Positions 1-10,455 of a DNA stretch of 64,000 bases are shown one piece after another; positions within the stretch are counted from its first letter, which is position 1, and every line of letters begins with the position of its first letter. The DNA comes from Crossaster papposus. Its lineage: Eukaryota; Echinodermata; Asteroidea; Velatida; Solasteridae. Location of the stretch: positions 55,001 to 119,000 of the forward strand of contig JBAIAA010000536.1 in the NCBI GenBank assembly GCA_037893245.1, given 5' to 3'. The position numbers and the translations under genes were made by a program. The notes under the pieces were generated by a model. It saw nothing but the letters and a program-made list of their open reading frames with translations, made no database searches and was not told where the DNA came from.

Positions 1-1
1 A

Positions 2-211
2 CGGCAGCAACCAGCAGCAGCAGCAGCGGCGCGCAGCTTCTCTCTGCGCCAGTGGGAGCCGGCTACAGGCCAGCCGACCTCGGCCTGGGGACCGGCGCTG
101 AAAGAAGGCGGGGAGGAAGGGGAAGATGAGGAGGATCCTTGCGTTATCTGTCATGAGGAGATGCTGATGGACACGGTCACTCTGCACTGCGGACACAAGT
201 TCCATCCCTCT
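2..211 (+). CDS. RING-H2 E3 ubiquitin ligase (TTC3/DZIP3-like), exon with first half of RING
   Basis: The window opens inside an exon. It reads a low-complexity Gln/Ala stretch, an acidic Glu/Asp run, then the first RING zinc ligands: CVIC, followed by LHCGHKFHPS. The exon ends at a consensus donor (gtgagt at 212) in phase 0 and splices to 2355. The joined ligand order is C-x2-C, C-x-H-x2-H-x2-C, C-x2-C, a C3H2C3 RING-H2. Such domains bind an E2 and transfer ubiquitin. The extreme C-terminal position and the sequence after the last cysteine pair resemble TTC3/DZIP3-type ligases. The 5' part of the gene lies outside the window, so the full domain set cannot be checked. The RING call is firm; the subfamily is inferred. 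Confidence 0.85.
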
Positions 212-950
212 GTGAGTATTTCAACTACTTGCTCTCTTCCTCTTTAACATGCAGTGGTGTAACTAGGGTTAAATTTGTAGGGGGGCATCTGGGGTGCACT
301 TATTTTTCAAGGGGGGGGGGGGGCACTAAATGGCAACTGATGTATTTTGTGTGTCCCCCCCCCCCCCCCCCAATCATTTGCCCAAGCAGTATGTACACAA
401 TTGAATGTACTTTCTTTTTCCTTCGTTTTTCATGTCGCCTGGTTTTTATTTTGAAAATTTTCCACATATGCTATTTAAATACTTTCTTTCTCATTGTCTG
501 GGAAATACTAAGTAATTTGTTCACTGGTGACCACCACCCATATTGGCAGGCCTCAACCTCTACAGCGGCCACCAGTGGCCATTGCCGCGATGCCCCAGCG
601 AATTGCCGTGAAGCCCCTTAAAAAAAACACGTACCTTACGGCCACTTGGCCGTCGTGCCCCTTTTCATTGATTCTATTATATTATGTAGTCGAAAGTGTT
701 ATTAAAAATATTGTTAACGTTGTGACCCATTACGAAGATCAAATTGTTTCGACGTACGTAGCGAACGCTCTCCCGCACACTAGTTTTCATAAATGCTGCT
801 TGCGCCATGCATCGCGCAAGTACTTGCAGAGGAGAACGTGGCATGGCAACCATATCAAACGTAGTTGAGTTGTTCACTACTAAAAACACGGTACCAGACT
901 ACTCATGTAATAGACTGGCCAAAAATAATTCGCGATTAACGCAAAACAAT

Positions 951-1080
951 ATGGCGGACCAAGTCTGCGCAGGCTCGGCGTGCAAAGCTCGTCGCACCGA
1001 ACAACATAGGGCACTAGCAGAGCGCCCTCTGTTGTTCGGTGCGACGAGCTGTGCACGCCTGCGCAGACTTGTTCCGCCAT
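951..1080. repeat. GC-rich imperfect inverted repeat (foldback MITE-like)
   Basis: The left arm begins ATGGCGGACCAAGTCTGCGC and the right arm ends with the near-complement (gcgcagacttgttccgccat). Arms are about 60 bp around a short spacer with gagcgccctc. Short open frames here are by-products of the palindrome. No clear target duplication was identified. Confidence 0.7.
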
Positions 1081-1489
1081 GCTAATTTTGTTTAACGCAG
1101 ATTTAGAGACAAATTAATTACACCAGACGGAACCATGGCGAAATATGGCGAAATATCGATGCGCTATAATAAATGAACCTGCATGCTGAGTTTGAGACCG
1201 AATGATTCCATGAAATCCCTTTTTTTTTGCACTGATGGACACGGGGCCGGCCGGCCATAGACTGGGCTAGGCATAAACATGCACGTTTACATACATGTAG
1301 GCGAATGACTTGGGGCGGTGGTGATCCAGAGATGAACAAATAACAGTTTGACAATGGCCTTGGTGCCCCTTTCTTTTTTGGAGCCTTTGAGGCCAAGTGG
1401 CCTTGACCCTCTGAAGCTTAAGGTTGAGGCCTGATATTGGGCGCTGGGAAACACTGATCGTAGCTTCACAGATTACGGTAAAGGAAATG

Positions 1490-2216
1490 CAATTTTTAAT
1501 TGCGCGCCTCGCAGCTGAGCTGCGGAACTGGTGACCTCCAGTTCACAGTTCACAACTTGAAGGCACTGTTGAAAACTCATTTGTTTAAAGGTAGTATACA
1601 CCATTTGCAGATATCGAAAATATTTACTACCGATTTATTAAGAAATATCCTCATCTGAAAGTAAATGTTGATTCTGGGCATCCAGCAAAATGATTGCGCT
1701 AGATATCCTGTAATTATTCCTGTAATGAAAAATTTGCGATCGCCGGACGGCGATCGCGAAAAAACAAAGATAACATAAGAATAACTGCTCGTCGCCGGTA
1801 AAAATAAAACGCTGTTTTTCGTGCTTTTCTCGGCATCCATGATTCTAAAACTTCGGACAGCTCAGTTAAACGATATTTACTATAAAATACAACCCCCCAA
1901 ATCTACTCATTCATGATAATTCAAGCAATGACCAATGGTGTATACTACCTTTAAATTAGCATTTTACTGATAAATACTGCTGTTGGTGGGGTGAGGGCTC
2001 AGGGTTTTCATTATTGTGCGTCTGTGTATGGGTTTCCGACATCGTGTTTTAACTTAACTTGAAATTAATTACTGTATTTTGTATTTTTACTTGATCAATT
2101 ATTTTAACTTTAACTTTTATTGTTTGTGTATTTTAAGGATTTTCTGTAAAGCGCATTTGAATATATTTTGTATAGAATTTGCGCTATACAAATAAAAACA
2201 TTATTATTTATTATTA
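1490..2216 (+). mobile_element. LINE 3' end (CR1/L2-like), interrupted by a TTAA MITE
   Basis: Just before the MITE the + strand reads LKALLKTHLF, the usual end of a CR1/L2 reverse-transcriptase ORF (compare KTHLF at the end of the LINE at 12-15 kb). After the MITE the sequence continues as 3' UTR with a gcgctatacaaat motif and a TTATT-rich tail near 2200-2216. The 5' limit is approximate. Only the tail survives. Confidence 0.6.
1589..1950. mobile_element. TTAA MITE family 1, copy A
   Basis: Starts AGGTAGTATACACCATTTGC and ends with the complement (..GGTGTATACTACCT), flanked by TTAA at 1585-1588 and 1951-1954. The interior has a short hairpin (gcgatcgccggacggcgatcgc). Six more copies occur in the window. 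TTAA duplications are typical of piggyBac and Kolobok transposons; which one drives this family cannot be told. It inserted into a LINE tail. Confidence 0.9.
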
Positions 2217-2354
2217 TTCACACAAAATCTATCCAATCAGAGCTCAAATCGCATCAGCGTTACCCAGCGCCTCGATATCTCAATATTAAACAAAAACCTG
2301 GTCTAAAATTTAGCATTTAATGATTTGGTTGTTTTTTTGTGATGTTCTCCACAG

Positions 2355-2447
2355 TGCATTAAGATGTGGCTACAGGAGCAGCGTACATGCCCCACATGTC
2401 GCAACTACACTCTTCTGCCGGATGAATACCCTGCACCTAAACCTTAA
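2355..2447 (+). CDS. RING-H2 E3 ligase, last coding exon with stop
   Basis: Follows an acceptor (ttctccacag, ending 2354) and continues the RING in phase 0 with CIKMWLQEQRTCPTCR, supplying the fourth and the last two metal ligands. Fourteen residues follow, ending PAPKP and a TAA stop. The conserved Trp four residues after the Cys and the CPTCR pair are standard RING-H2 features. An AATAAA hexamer overlaps the stop codon (2446-2451), which is very early for a cleavage signal, so a later site may be used. Confidence 0.85.
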   Translation, partial: CIKMWLQEQRTCPTCRNYTLLPDEYPAPKP

Positions 2448-2589
2448 TAAAGATAAGGTGTTGATTTGTCCATCTGGCCCGTGCAATGGGTGAGCTGTTT
2501 ATCACAAATTGAGCTGAAAGGTTGACCCTTTTGAAAATTGAGATATTTATATTTCTGAAGTTGAGCAGGTAAAATGAATACTTTACTAT
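2448..2589. other. 3' flank of the RING gene
   Basis: AT-rich sequence between the stop codon and the tandem array; probable 3' UTR. Nothing else is recognisable. Confidence 0.5.
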
Positions 2590-3605
2590 GTGTTTATTCT
2601 AGTGTTACAAGCGAGATTACAACGTTTAAACTGTTGTTTTGATAGTTACAATAGACAGTTCTTGTAGCCAGTTGTTGTTGTTTTATGTACCAAATCTGTT
2701 TATTGTAGTGTTACAAGCGAGATTACAACGTTTAAACTGTTGTTTTACCAGTTACAATAGACAGTTCTTGTAATCAGTTGTTGTTTGATGTAGGCTGTTT
2801 ATTATAGTGTTACAAGCGAGATTACCACTTTTAAACTGTTGTTTTACTGGTTACAATAGACAGTTCTTGTAACTAGTTGTTGTTGTTTTATGTACCAAAT
2901 CTGTTTATTGCAGTGTTACAAGCGAGATTACAACGTTTAAAGTCTTGTTTTACTAGTTACAATAAACAGTTCTTGTAACCAGTTGTTGTTGTTTTATGTA
3001 CCAAATCTTTTTATTATAGTGTTACAATCGAGATTACCACGTTTAAAGTGTTGTTTTACTAGTTACAATAGACAGTTCTTCTAACCAGTTGTTGTTTTAT
3101 GTAGGCTCTTTATTGTAGTGTCACAAGCGAGATTACAACGTTTAAACTGTTGTTTTGCTAGTTACAATAAACAGTTCTTGTAACCAGTTGTTGTTGTTTT
3201 ATGTACCAAATCTGTTTATTATAGTGTTACAATCGAGATTACCACGTTTAAAGTGTTGTTTTACTAGTTACTATAAACAGTTCTTGTAACCAGTTGTTGT
3301 TTTATGTAGGCTGTTTATTATACTGTTACAAGCGAGATTACCACGTTTAAAGTGTTGTTTTACTAGTTACTATAAACAGTTCTTGTTACCAGTTGTTGTT
3401 GTTTTATGTACCAAATCTGTTTATTCTAGTGTTACAAGCGAGATTACAACGTTTAAACTGTTGTTTTGCTAGTTACAATAGATAGTTCTTGTAACCAGTT
3501 GTTGTTTTATGTAGGCTGTTTATTATACTGTTACAAGCGAGATTATACCACGTTTAAACTGTTGTTTTACTGGTTACAATAGACAATGTATCATCAGTTG
3601 TTATT
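2590..3605. repeat. Tandem repeat, about 10 monomers alternating near 106 and 99 bp
   Basis: The anchor TTTATT(x)TAGTGTTAC recurs near 2593, 2699, 2799, 2904, 3010, 3109, 3215, 3314, 3420 and 3519. Two monomer types are told apart by the linker: tgttgttgttttatgtaccaaatc in the longer, ttgttttatgtaggc in the shorter. Over most of the array they alternate, giving a higher-order dimer of about 205 bp. Each monomer carries gagattaccacgtttaaa-like and acagttcttgtaaccag boxes. No coding potential. Confidence 0.9.
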
Positions 3606-3707
3606 TACTAAATAGTTTTGCAGGTACTCAATTTATGCGAGTTGAATTTGTAAATATGACCTTAGAAACTTTAGCTGTTTTTTGTATTGAGAAATTTTTT
3701 CTTTTAA

Positions 3708-3932
3708 CCAGTTCGCGCCGGGATTATTTTAACATCGCCGAGCCGACGGGCGTGATTATTTTTAACGAAACTCGATCCGAAGCGGGTTTATGCTGATAGT
3801 GCCGGGAAGCACACCCACGCATTTCCGGCCTTGCTCGCTGCTGACAGACATTTCCGAACTTGAACTTATGCGTCTTCCGTTTTGAATTTGGGGACATTTT
3901 TGCGTTTATATACGTCATCCGGCGCGAACTGG
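3708..3932. mobile_element. TTAA MITE family 2 (CCAGTTCGCGCCGG termini), copy 1
   Basis: Begins CCAGTTCGCGCCGG and ends CCGGCGCGAACTGG, with TTAA at 3704-3707 and 3933-3936. The CC-starting terminus and TTAA duplication fit a piggyBac-type non-autonomous element (inference). It abuts a family 1 MITE and shares its right TTAA with it. Confidence 0.85.
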
Positions 3933-3936
3933 TTAA

Positions 3937-4325
3937 AGGTAGGATACACCAATGGTAATTGCTTGAATTATCATGAATGGGTAGATTTGGGGGGTTGTAT
4001 CTTATAGTAAATATCGTTTAACTGACCTGTCCAAAGTTTTACAACTACGGATGCCGAGAAAAGCACGAAAAACAGCGATTGTTTTCAACCTGCTTCGAGA
4101 TCTCCAGAGAAAAGGAGAAAAGGAGTAAAGGAAAAATTTGCAATCGCCAAATGGCGATAGCGAATTTTTCTTTCTAAATTAAATTTGTTGGGATAATTAG
4201 AGGATATTTAGCGCAATTATTTTGCTAGATGCCTAGAATCATTATTTACTTTCAAATTAGTAAGATATTTCCTAATGAATTCGATAGTAAATTTTTTCGA
4301 AATCTGCAAATGGTGTATCCTACTT
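3937..4325. mobile_element. TTAA MITE family 1, copy B
   Basis: Starts AGGTAGGATACACCA and ends GGTGTATCCTACTT, with TTAA at 3933-3936 and 4326-4329. Orientation is opposite to copy A by its interior. The last bases of the right terminus have drifted. Confidence 0.85.
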
Positions 4326-4329
4326 TTAA

Positions 4330-5113
4330 GACAGGTAATGGTAAATCTTTTAAGATTATGAAAAACAAAAAATTGAAGGGAATTTTTTGTTTGTACATAA
4401 CTCTTGTATTTGAGAGACGTTTTACTTTAAAGTACTCGACTTATTTTCTCAGTTGGTAAAAGATGCTTTATAATTAATATGGTTTACCGGAAATTCTTGA
4501 AGATTGTTTCTAAAGGTTGCAATGTTTTAATGTGTACTAAATTGGAGAAATTAGTTATCAGTTTAGTTTTTTTTATTTGATTTTAACTTTGATTATTTAT
4601 ATGATTTGTTTTTTTTAATTTGTAAAATGAGAAGATTATCAACAAGTTAGCATTAACTTTACTTGGCTGTTGTATTTTCTTCATAGTGGTTATGGTTTTT
4701 TTTCTTAAAAAGTACTACATATTTAATAGGAAATACTGTAAAAACTAACATATTTGTGAGTTTCTTGTTTGATTTGGTTAGTTTCGTTAGGAAAAAGAGT
4801 GTTAATGCTTGCTACATTTTGTTGTGATCATAGCTATAATCCTTTTTTTCTCTCTTTCGAGCAAGAAGATTTTATAAGGGCATTTATGTAAAACAAACAA
4901 AAACGTACGTTCGACCACGTGATCAACATGTACAATATTTTTACGGTGGCGGTGTACCTTTGATTAGTTTGTGATTGTTTTTGAAATAAATGTTGCAATC
5001 TACCCTGTTTTTTTTCTTTATATATCATCTCATTGAAGGTCCACCAGTGCCAAAAATATTGAAAAGGCATGAATCTAAAACTGAGAAACGCTTCCAATTT
5101 TGTTAGGAAAAAT
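4330..5113. other. AT-rich stretch without a recognisable gene
   Basis: Only short open frames and T/A-rich tracts; no splice-bounded coding segment or known repeat recognised. Confidence 0.5.
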
Positions 5114-5268
5114 GTGACCCAGCAGGAGTAAATGAGACACTTTGAGGCAAAAATGAAAATTGAGATTTTGATTTCATCGTTTAAAGCTAAACAAGCTTTA
5201 AATGATGAAATCAAAATCTCAATTTTCATTTTTGCCTCAAAGTGTCTCATTTACTCCTGCTGGGTCAC
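5114..5268. mobile_element. Palindromic MITE (GTGACCCAGC), copy 1
   Basis: An almost perfect hairpin of about 155 bp: GTGACCCAGCAGGAGTAAAT at the left and its complement at the right, folding around taaacaa. Flanked by a 4 bp AAAT direct repeat. Another copy lies at 40564-40718. Open frames across it on both strands are artefacts of the palindrome. Confidence 0.85.
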
Positions 5269-6540
5269 AAATGTTCTCGGCTCTTCATGGACTTTGTACA
5301 CAACCGCTGAAGTAGTGTCAAGATTATTGTTTCCTACTATTAAACGTCGCATATTACTGTTGTATCGCATTCACTTTTTCAATCAACAGCTCGGTAAAAT
5401 GTGTCTGACATACGTCGAAATTTAAAGAATTGTCCACAAGGACTATTTCAATGTTTTTAAGCTTTTAATTTTGGCATCACAGAAATTACAGTAACACCTC
5501 GAATAAAGCTGGTTAAATGATGCATAAAATACACAACATATAGGGAAATTTTAATAACTGAATTGTTAGCGCAGAAATTAACATCAAGGCTGTATTTTCA
5601 GATTTAAACTGGTTTCATCTTTACAAAATATATTTTTGTGGTCTAAATTACAGAGTTGTAATCGAGTACTTTCCAAGTACCAGCTAAATTACCCGATATT
5701 AAGATGGTCAAGTACAGATAAAGCTCTATATTACAGACATTGGACATTAAATACTTTGATAACAAAATTATAAACTTTGGACAATAGGAATCTTGAATGA
5801 ATTAAGAAAAAAAAACTTAAATAAGTACTCTACTGAGTATTTTCCATATATATTTCTGGTATCGTTTCCCAGTATCTTATGCATCCAAAGTTCCGAGTTA
5901 ATATTTGTCTTCGACACTGACTTCATTTGTTGTCTACTGTTAATGTTTTGGTAGTAAACAAGTACTCGACTACAATACTGTCAAATTTGCATCATAATCA
6001 TCATCACATCCTGCAGTCATTTAAGGCACGTTCCGGGTGCTTTACTTTAGCTTTAGTTTAGTTTAGAATCTTGAATGAATTTTTAAGACAAAAACAAACT
6101 TTATTTCTTTAGGCAACTTTAGCTACCTTAATTGTGACCGGTTCTACAAAAACTTGTATTATGTTGCAAACAAAATAAATTAAGTTATATACATGGTTGA
6201 AAAGCCCACGACTTGGGCTTTCATTTGGTATATAACAGAGCTGCGTAGCCCCTTTCATTTTGGAGATATGTGTATTGATTACTTCCTTGGAGTTCAAATT
6301 ACACAACTGAGAAAACAGGCTTTGAAATAGCCGGCTCTCTTGTACTACAACAGAACGATGCACACAAAAGGTATTTTTTTCCACTTTATTCATCAAAATC
6401 AACATTTCTTTGAATGAAACCTGAAACTGTAGGTATTGAAGATGTCATTCATGACAACAAATACAAATCACATTTTGATGAAATGTTTACCCTCTTAACG
6501 TTGAGCAGGCCATTACATGAAAGTGCACATCGCGACTTAA
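5269..6540. other. AT-rich intergenic stretch
   Basis: No exon or known element recognised. A 98-codon minus-strand frame at 6109-6405 has no family resemblance I can see and is not called as a gene. Confidence 0.4.
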
Positions 6541-6990
6541 TACACCTTTTTGTAGAGCCGGTCACAATTGGTAGAGCGCCGGTCCGGTATTAACGAAAAA
6601 TCGGAAGTTCAATTCCCGCTTTGCCATTTTCATTATTCACTTTTAAATTTATGTAAATTTACCTAGTCAGTTTCCCTTGTGGTTTATTTGTATATTAAAA
6701 GATAAAAAGTGGTATCATCATCATTGAGTGATCCCCACAGTGTCGTTTCCCAGGTTGTATTCTAAAATCGGGCGTGATCGCCTGCCACACGGAATTCTGG
6801 TGTTTATGACTTCTGACAAGCACCCTCGAACCAAGATACTGACAATTTGGGAGTCCGACAACATAGGGCAAGACAGCCTAGTTGGTAGAGCGCGCAGGTT
6901 TAAGTCCCGCCTTGCCAATTTCTTTGTTCCCTTTCAAATTTATTATTTTATCGTCGGAAAGAGAACTTGTTTTGGGGGTTACAAACACCA
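6541..6990 (+). mobile_element. Dimeric tRNA-derived SINE, copy 1
   Basis: Two tRNA-like heads, near 6555-6625 and 6870-6915, each have an A-box-like tggtagagcg and a B-box-like agttcaattccc or gtttaagtccc. They are about 315 bp apart. Between them are a tagtcagtttccc box and a gatccccacagtgt box, which recur in the same order in the copy at 40960-41400. The stems do not pair as a functional tRNA, so this is a retroposon. Confidence 0.6.
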
Positions 6991-7000
6991 TTGAAAAAGT

Positions 7001-7036
7001 CCTTGTGTTCTGGTTCTGGTTCTGGTTCTGGTTGTT
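7001..7036 (+). repeat. Short (TTCTGG)n microsatellite
   Basis: About five tandem copies of ttctgg. Confidence 0.8.
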
Positions 7037-7097
7037 TACTGTGCAAACACCTCATAAGTGGTTATCTCGCACAGGTCGGAGTGGTTGGCGCAGTAAA

Positions 7098-7665
7098 CTA
7101 AATTTTAAAGTGGGCCTTATTTACTGAGCTGAGGAGATCTAGGAGCTCAATTCCCTCTTTGAAAGCCTTGACATTGGGAGCAGAGCGAATGTTGGATGGT
7201 AGTAGGTTCCATTCCCTTGTAGTTCTTGGGTAGAGTGAATATTGATAGCACAGTTTGTTGAAATTTGGCGGGACGATGATATGAGGACCGAAGTTCTGTC
7301 TTGTTGCATGATTGTTGTTACTCTTGTTTGACGGCAGGTTTGATGGTATAATATTGTGAACTTCCTTGTAGATTGTTGCCAATCGTAGTCGGATTCTGCG
7401 GAGTTCGAGGGTGTCCCATTTGAGAGAAGATAGCATGCTGTTAACGCTGGATCTCCGCTTGTAATCATTACATACGAAGCGGGCTGCTCGCCGTTGTACT
7501 TTCTCTAGGTTAATCTTATTGTTGTTGTTGAAGGGGTCCCATACGGCTCCACAATACTCCAGTTTAGGTCTTACGAGTGACTTGTATGCGTTCTCTTTGA
7601 CGGGTCTACTGCATGCGTGAAGATTTTTTTTAAGAAGGCCGAGGGTTCTATTAGCTTTCTAAAAC
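7098..7665 (-). pseudogene. LINE reverse transcriptase C-terminal fragment
   Basis: On the minus strand the frame includes KLEYCGAVWDP, then QRRAARFV, then PRTTREWNLLP, the usual series at the end of non-LTR reverse transcriptases. The 5' part is missing (truncated near 7665) and reading needs frame changes, so it is a dead fragment. It carries no endonuclease or catalytic YADD region. Confidence 0.75.
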
Positions 7666-7673
7666 ACTATGTT

Positions 7674-7782
7674 AAGGAGAAATGACGAAAAAGTGGACAT
7701 TCTTTTATTAGAATGGGCGAGGACGCGCAGCATCCGAGCCCAATTTGAATCAAAGAATGTCCACCTTTTGAGTCGTTTCTCC
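7674..7782. repeat. Imperfect inverted repeat
   Basis: The arms aaggagaaatgacgaaaaag / gtggacattctttt and aaagaatgtccac / cttttgagtcgtttctcc fold over a loop containing gcgaggacgcgcagc. Probably a small MITE; no target duplication identified. Confidence 0.6.
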
Positions 7783-8887
7783 GACTTAAACTACGTTCCT
7801 TTTACACCCATTGTCAATATTTAAAAGGAACAACAAGTGTCAATTCTTACTAATGCTTTAGAGTATGAGATGAATTAAGTCCATCAGTGGTAGAAGCTAC
7901 TAAGGTATGTGAAAGCTTTGTCCTGTCTGGTCTCCATGTTGCGTAACCAAACAATTGAATAAAGGTTGGGTAAAATGAGGGTGTTTAAAATGCCCAGTAC
8001 ATTCGACATCGAAGTCATTTGATGCCATACATTGTTGTGCGTCGGGTGTGTCTATATGCTAACTCCGCTAAAATGTCTTCCAGTGATGATCCGTACATAT
8101 TTTTGAGTACGAATACGTTAGAAGATATGTTGCGTCACCTCAAGAACTGACTCGCCAATTTATTTTGGGACATATTCGATGAGGATTTATACTTCAATGA
8201 GGATTTATACTGAAGCGGCCGATTCAGAGGTGAAGAAACTTCCTACACTCGTGGCCGATTTGGACTCCTTGTAACAGATCAGGTAATGATGGAAAATAAG
8301 CAAGAAAAGAAAACAAGAACTTTTATTCCCAACATTTGGCTTAGCTCTCGTCAGCAGCTCATTTTGACTTATTATTTTTAGCCCCATTTTATGGTGTAAC
8401 TTGGCGTCAGTAGTCATTATTCCGTGTCAAAAGTATACCAGCCTTTGTTAAACCCTGAACGGTTTCATTATCACATGTCAAACCAGACTCGGAACAAAAC
8501 AAATATTTCTGTTGGTTTTTCTGCCGTTTTTGCTACACGGTATACAACAGGACAGCATGGGCGAGTTGGCGAATGTAAAGTACATGTACTTGTTGTACGT
8601 ATATCAGCCCTTTTAAAGTTGTGCATTAGTAGTACTTTTTAGGACCTTCGAACGTATGACATAACTATGGCCTATCTCCGTCGAAAATTATTCCCATTTA
8701 CAAGAAATCAATTCCTACTACATGTACATATTTTAAATTGCGAACCATCGCTTCGACCTTGCTAATAAAAATGGTTTATCCTCTCCATTTTCTTTTCTCA
8801 AAGTTCATGGGCCATTTTCATTTTCGAATGTTTTAGACAAACCTTGATGCAATTTGTTACATGCGGGTTGGCGCATTCATTTTATTG
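7783..8887. other. Intergenic stretch, nothing recognised
   Basis: No splice-bounded coding segment and no repeat shared with the rest of the window was recognised. Confidence 0.4.
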
Positions 8888-9110
8888 GCTTTTTCGCAAT
8901 TTGCGAAAAAGCCTTTGTTTTTGTTCCGATTTGTTTGCTTTTTCGCTTGAAACAAAAAAGCCTTTGTTTTTGTTCTGATTTTTGGGGGGGCTTTTTTCCC
9001 TTTTTTACGAAAAAGCCTTTGTTTTTGTTTTGATTTTTTTTTTCTTGTTTTTTTCTTTTTGGCTTTTTCGCAAGTGCGAAAAAGCCTCTGTTTTTGTATT
9101 GATTTTTTTT
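8888..9110. repeat. Cluster of GGCTTTTTCGC palindromes
   Basis: Exact palindromes occur at 8888-8914 (ggctttttcgca / tgcgaaaaagcc) and near 9060. Imperfect ones lie between them, each followed by tttgtttttgtt.tgatttttt. The gcgaaaaagcc half also marks the monomer end of the tandem repeat that follows (near 10415, 15930, 17310). Confidence 0.75.
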
Positions 9111-10455
9111 TCTTCTTCGTCGTCTTTTTTGTTTTCTTTTAGTAACCTAAACCCCATAGACTTTGTACACGATTTTTTGCACAATTACTTTTACCAGAAA
9201 ACAGTCGTATTTTCATAAAACTTAACCCAGGTGAAGACCCTAGTTACAATGAAAAGACTTCTTTTCCTTTGAAAATTCAAAAAAAATTAAACCTGACAGA
9301 TATAATCTTGAATTTTGCTCTAAAGGCTAATGTAAAAGTAGTTTTCGAACTTCCCTGTGTTTTTTTGCAAAAAACAAACTTGAACATACCCTGCGGCACC
9401 CTTGAAATTCATTCGTTTTGGCCGTGCATAACGCATTGACCCCTTATGTGTGCATGGCACACGTATACTATACATGTACATCTACATGTACGTATACACT
9501 GATAGTGTATTATGTATTGAGTGGACGTATCACAACTGACAATGTACGTACATGCACATGTACGCTCCCCAGAGAGGACACTAGCCGCCAACCTGTGAAA
9601 CAGGATATTGCCATCAAATCGCCCATGGGGAAGGGCGCCGCGTACGAAAGGTAGGTAAACACGCTTTCGACTACGCAGAATCCAATCCCATAGACTGTAA
9701 ACGTTGTTTGCACAATTCCAAGCACTTTTAACGGAAAACAAAGTCGTATTCCAATAAACCTTGACTCATGTAAAGACCCTATAGTGAACGCCAGTCTCGC
9801 CGACAAACGCCAGGATGAAGACGTCGTCAGGGTCACGTGACGTCATCTTAAAGGTTTAATAGATTTAATCTTTAAAAATCAATAACAAATCAACCACAAA
9901 AACCCTGAACTCGAATTTTGTAACAATATATAGAATAATCCAGGATCTTCATTTTATCTGTGGTGCGTGAAATCACGGTCCAAACCGGAAGTGCCTTATA
10001 ATTTAAAAGTGGAAAACGATGTGAACTTACTTTCAACGATGTTAGGCTCTGGCTATGTTGTAAGTAACAAAAACATTAACGGTGACTTCATCAAATGTTT
10101 TACCCCCCCCCCCCCCCCCCTTTAGCGGCATTTTGACAAATGTTACGTCATATTACGATTATTATTTGAATTATTACGTTTTTAGACCTTTAAGCCATAG
10201 CTCAGCAACGGAACGTGCTAACATAACACATCTTTCTGTATTGTTAGGTGATAGATAGTTGCAAACAAAGTTCACAACCGTGTGACGTCATCGTTTTAAT
10301 TAGTTTTAAATAATTTTAATCTGTTTAAATTAACTTAAATTCGTTTTCAATGATTTTAAATTGTTTTGGAGGTATAAAAGTTCAATTTTTGAAAAATGTA
10401 ATCTAACAAATTGCGAATGCGAAAAAGCCCTAGGCCTATGTCCTGTTCCTCGAAC

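Larger units (their letters stand above)
212..2354 (+). other. Intron of the RING-H2 gene, filled with repeats
   Basis: Donor gtgagt at 212 and acceptor cag ending at 2354. It holds a G13 tract (311-323) and a C17 tract (355-371), an inverted repeat (951-1080), and a LINE tail split by a TTAA MITE. No additional exon was seen. Confidence 0.75.

Noticed and set aside
807..1085. Small frames on both strands around 900-1080
   Set aside because: Products of a GC-rich inverted repeat in an intron.
2590..3605. CRISPR-like array
   Set aside because: Contiguous tandem monomers without unique spacers, in an animal genome.
4834..5425. Frames starting MRHFEAKMKIEI on both strands
   Set aside because: They start inside a palindromic MITE, so the same start appears on both strands; no other coding support.
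6109..6405. 98-codon minus-strand frame
   Set aside because: No family resemblance, no conserved splice or start context, AT-rich background.
6555..6630. Possible tRNA gene
   Set aside because: A and B boxes are present but the acceptor and anticodon stems do not pair; the arrangement repeats as a SINE.
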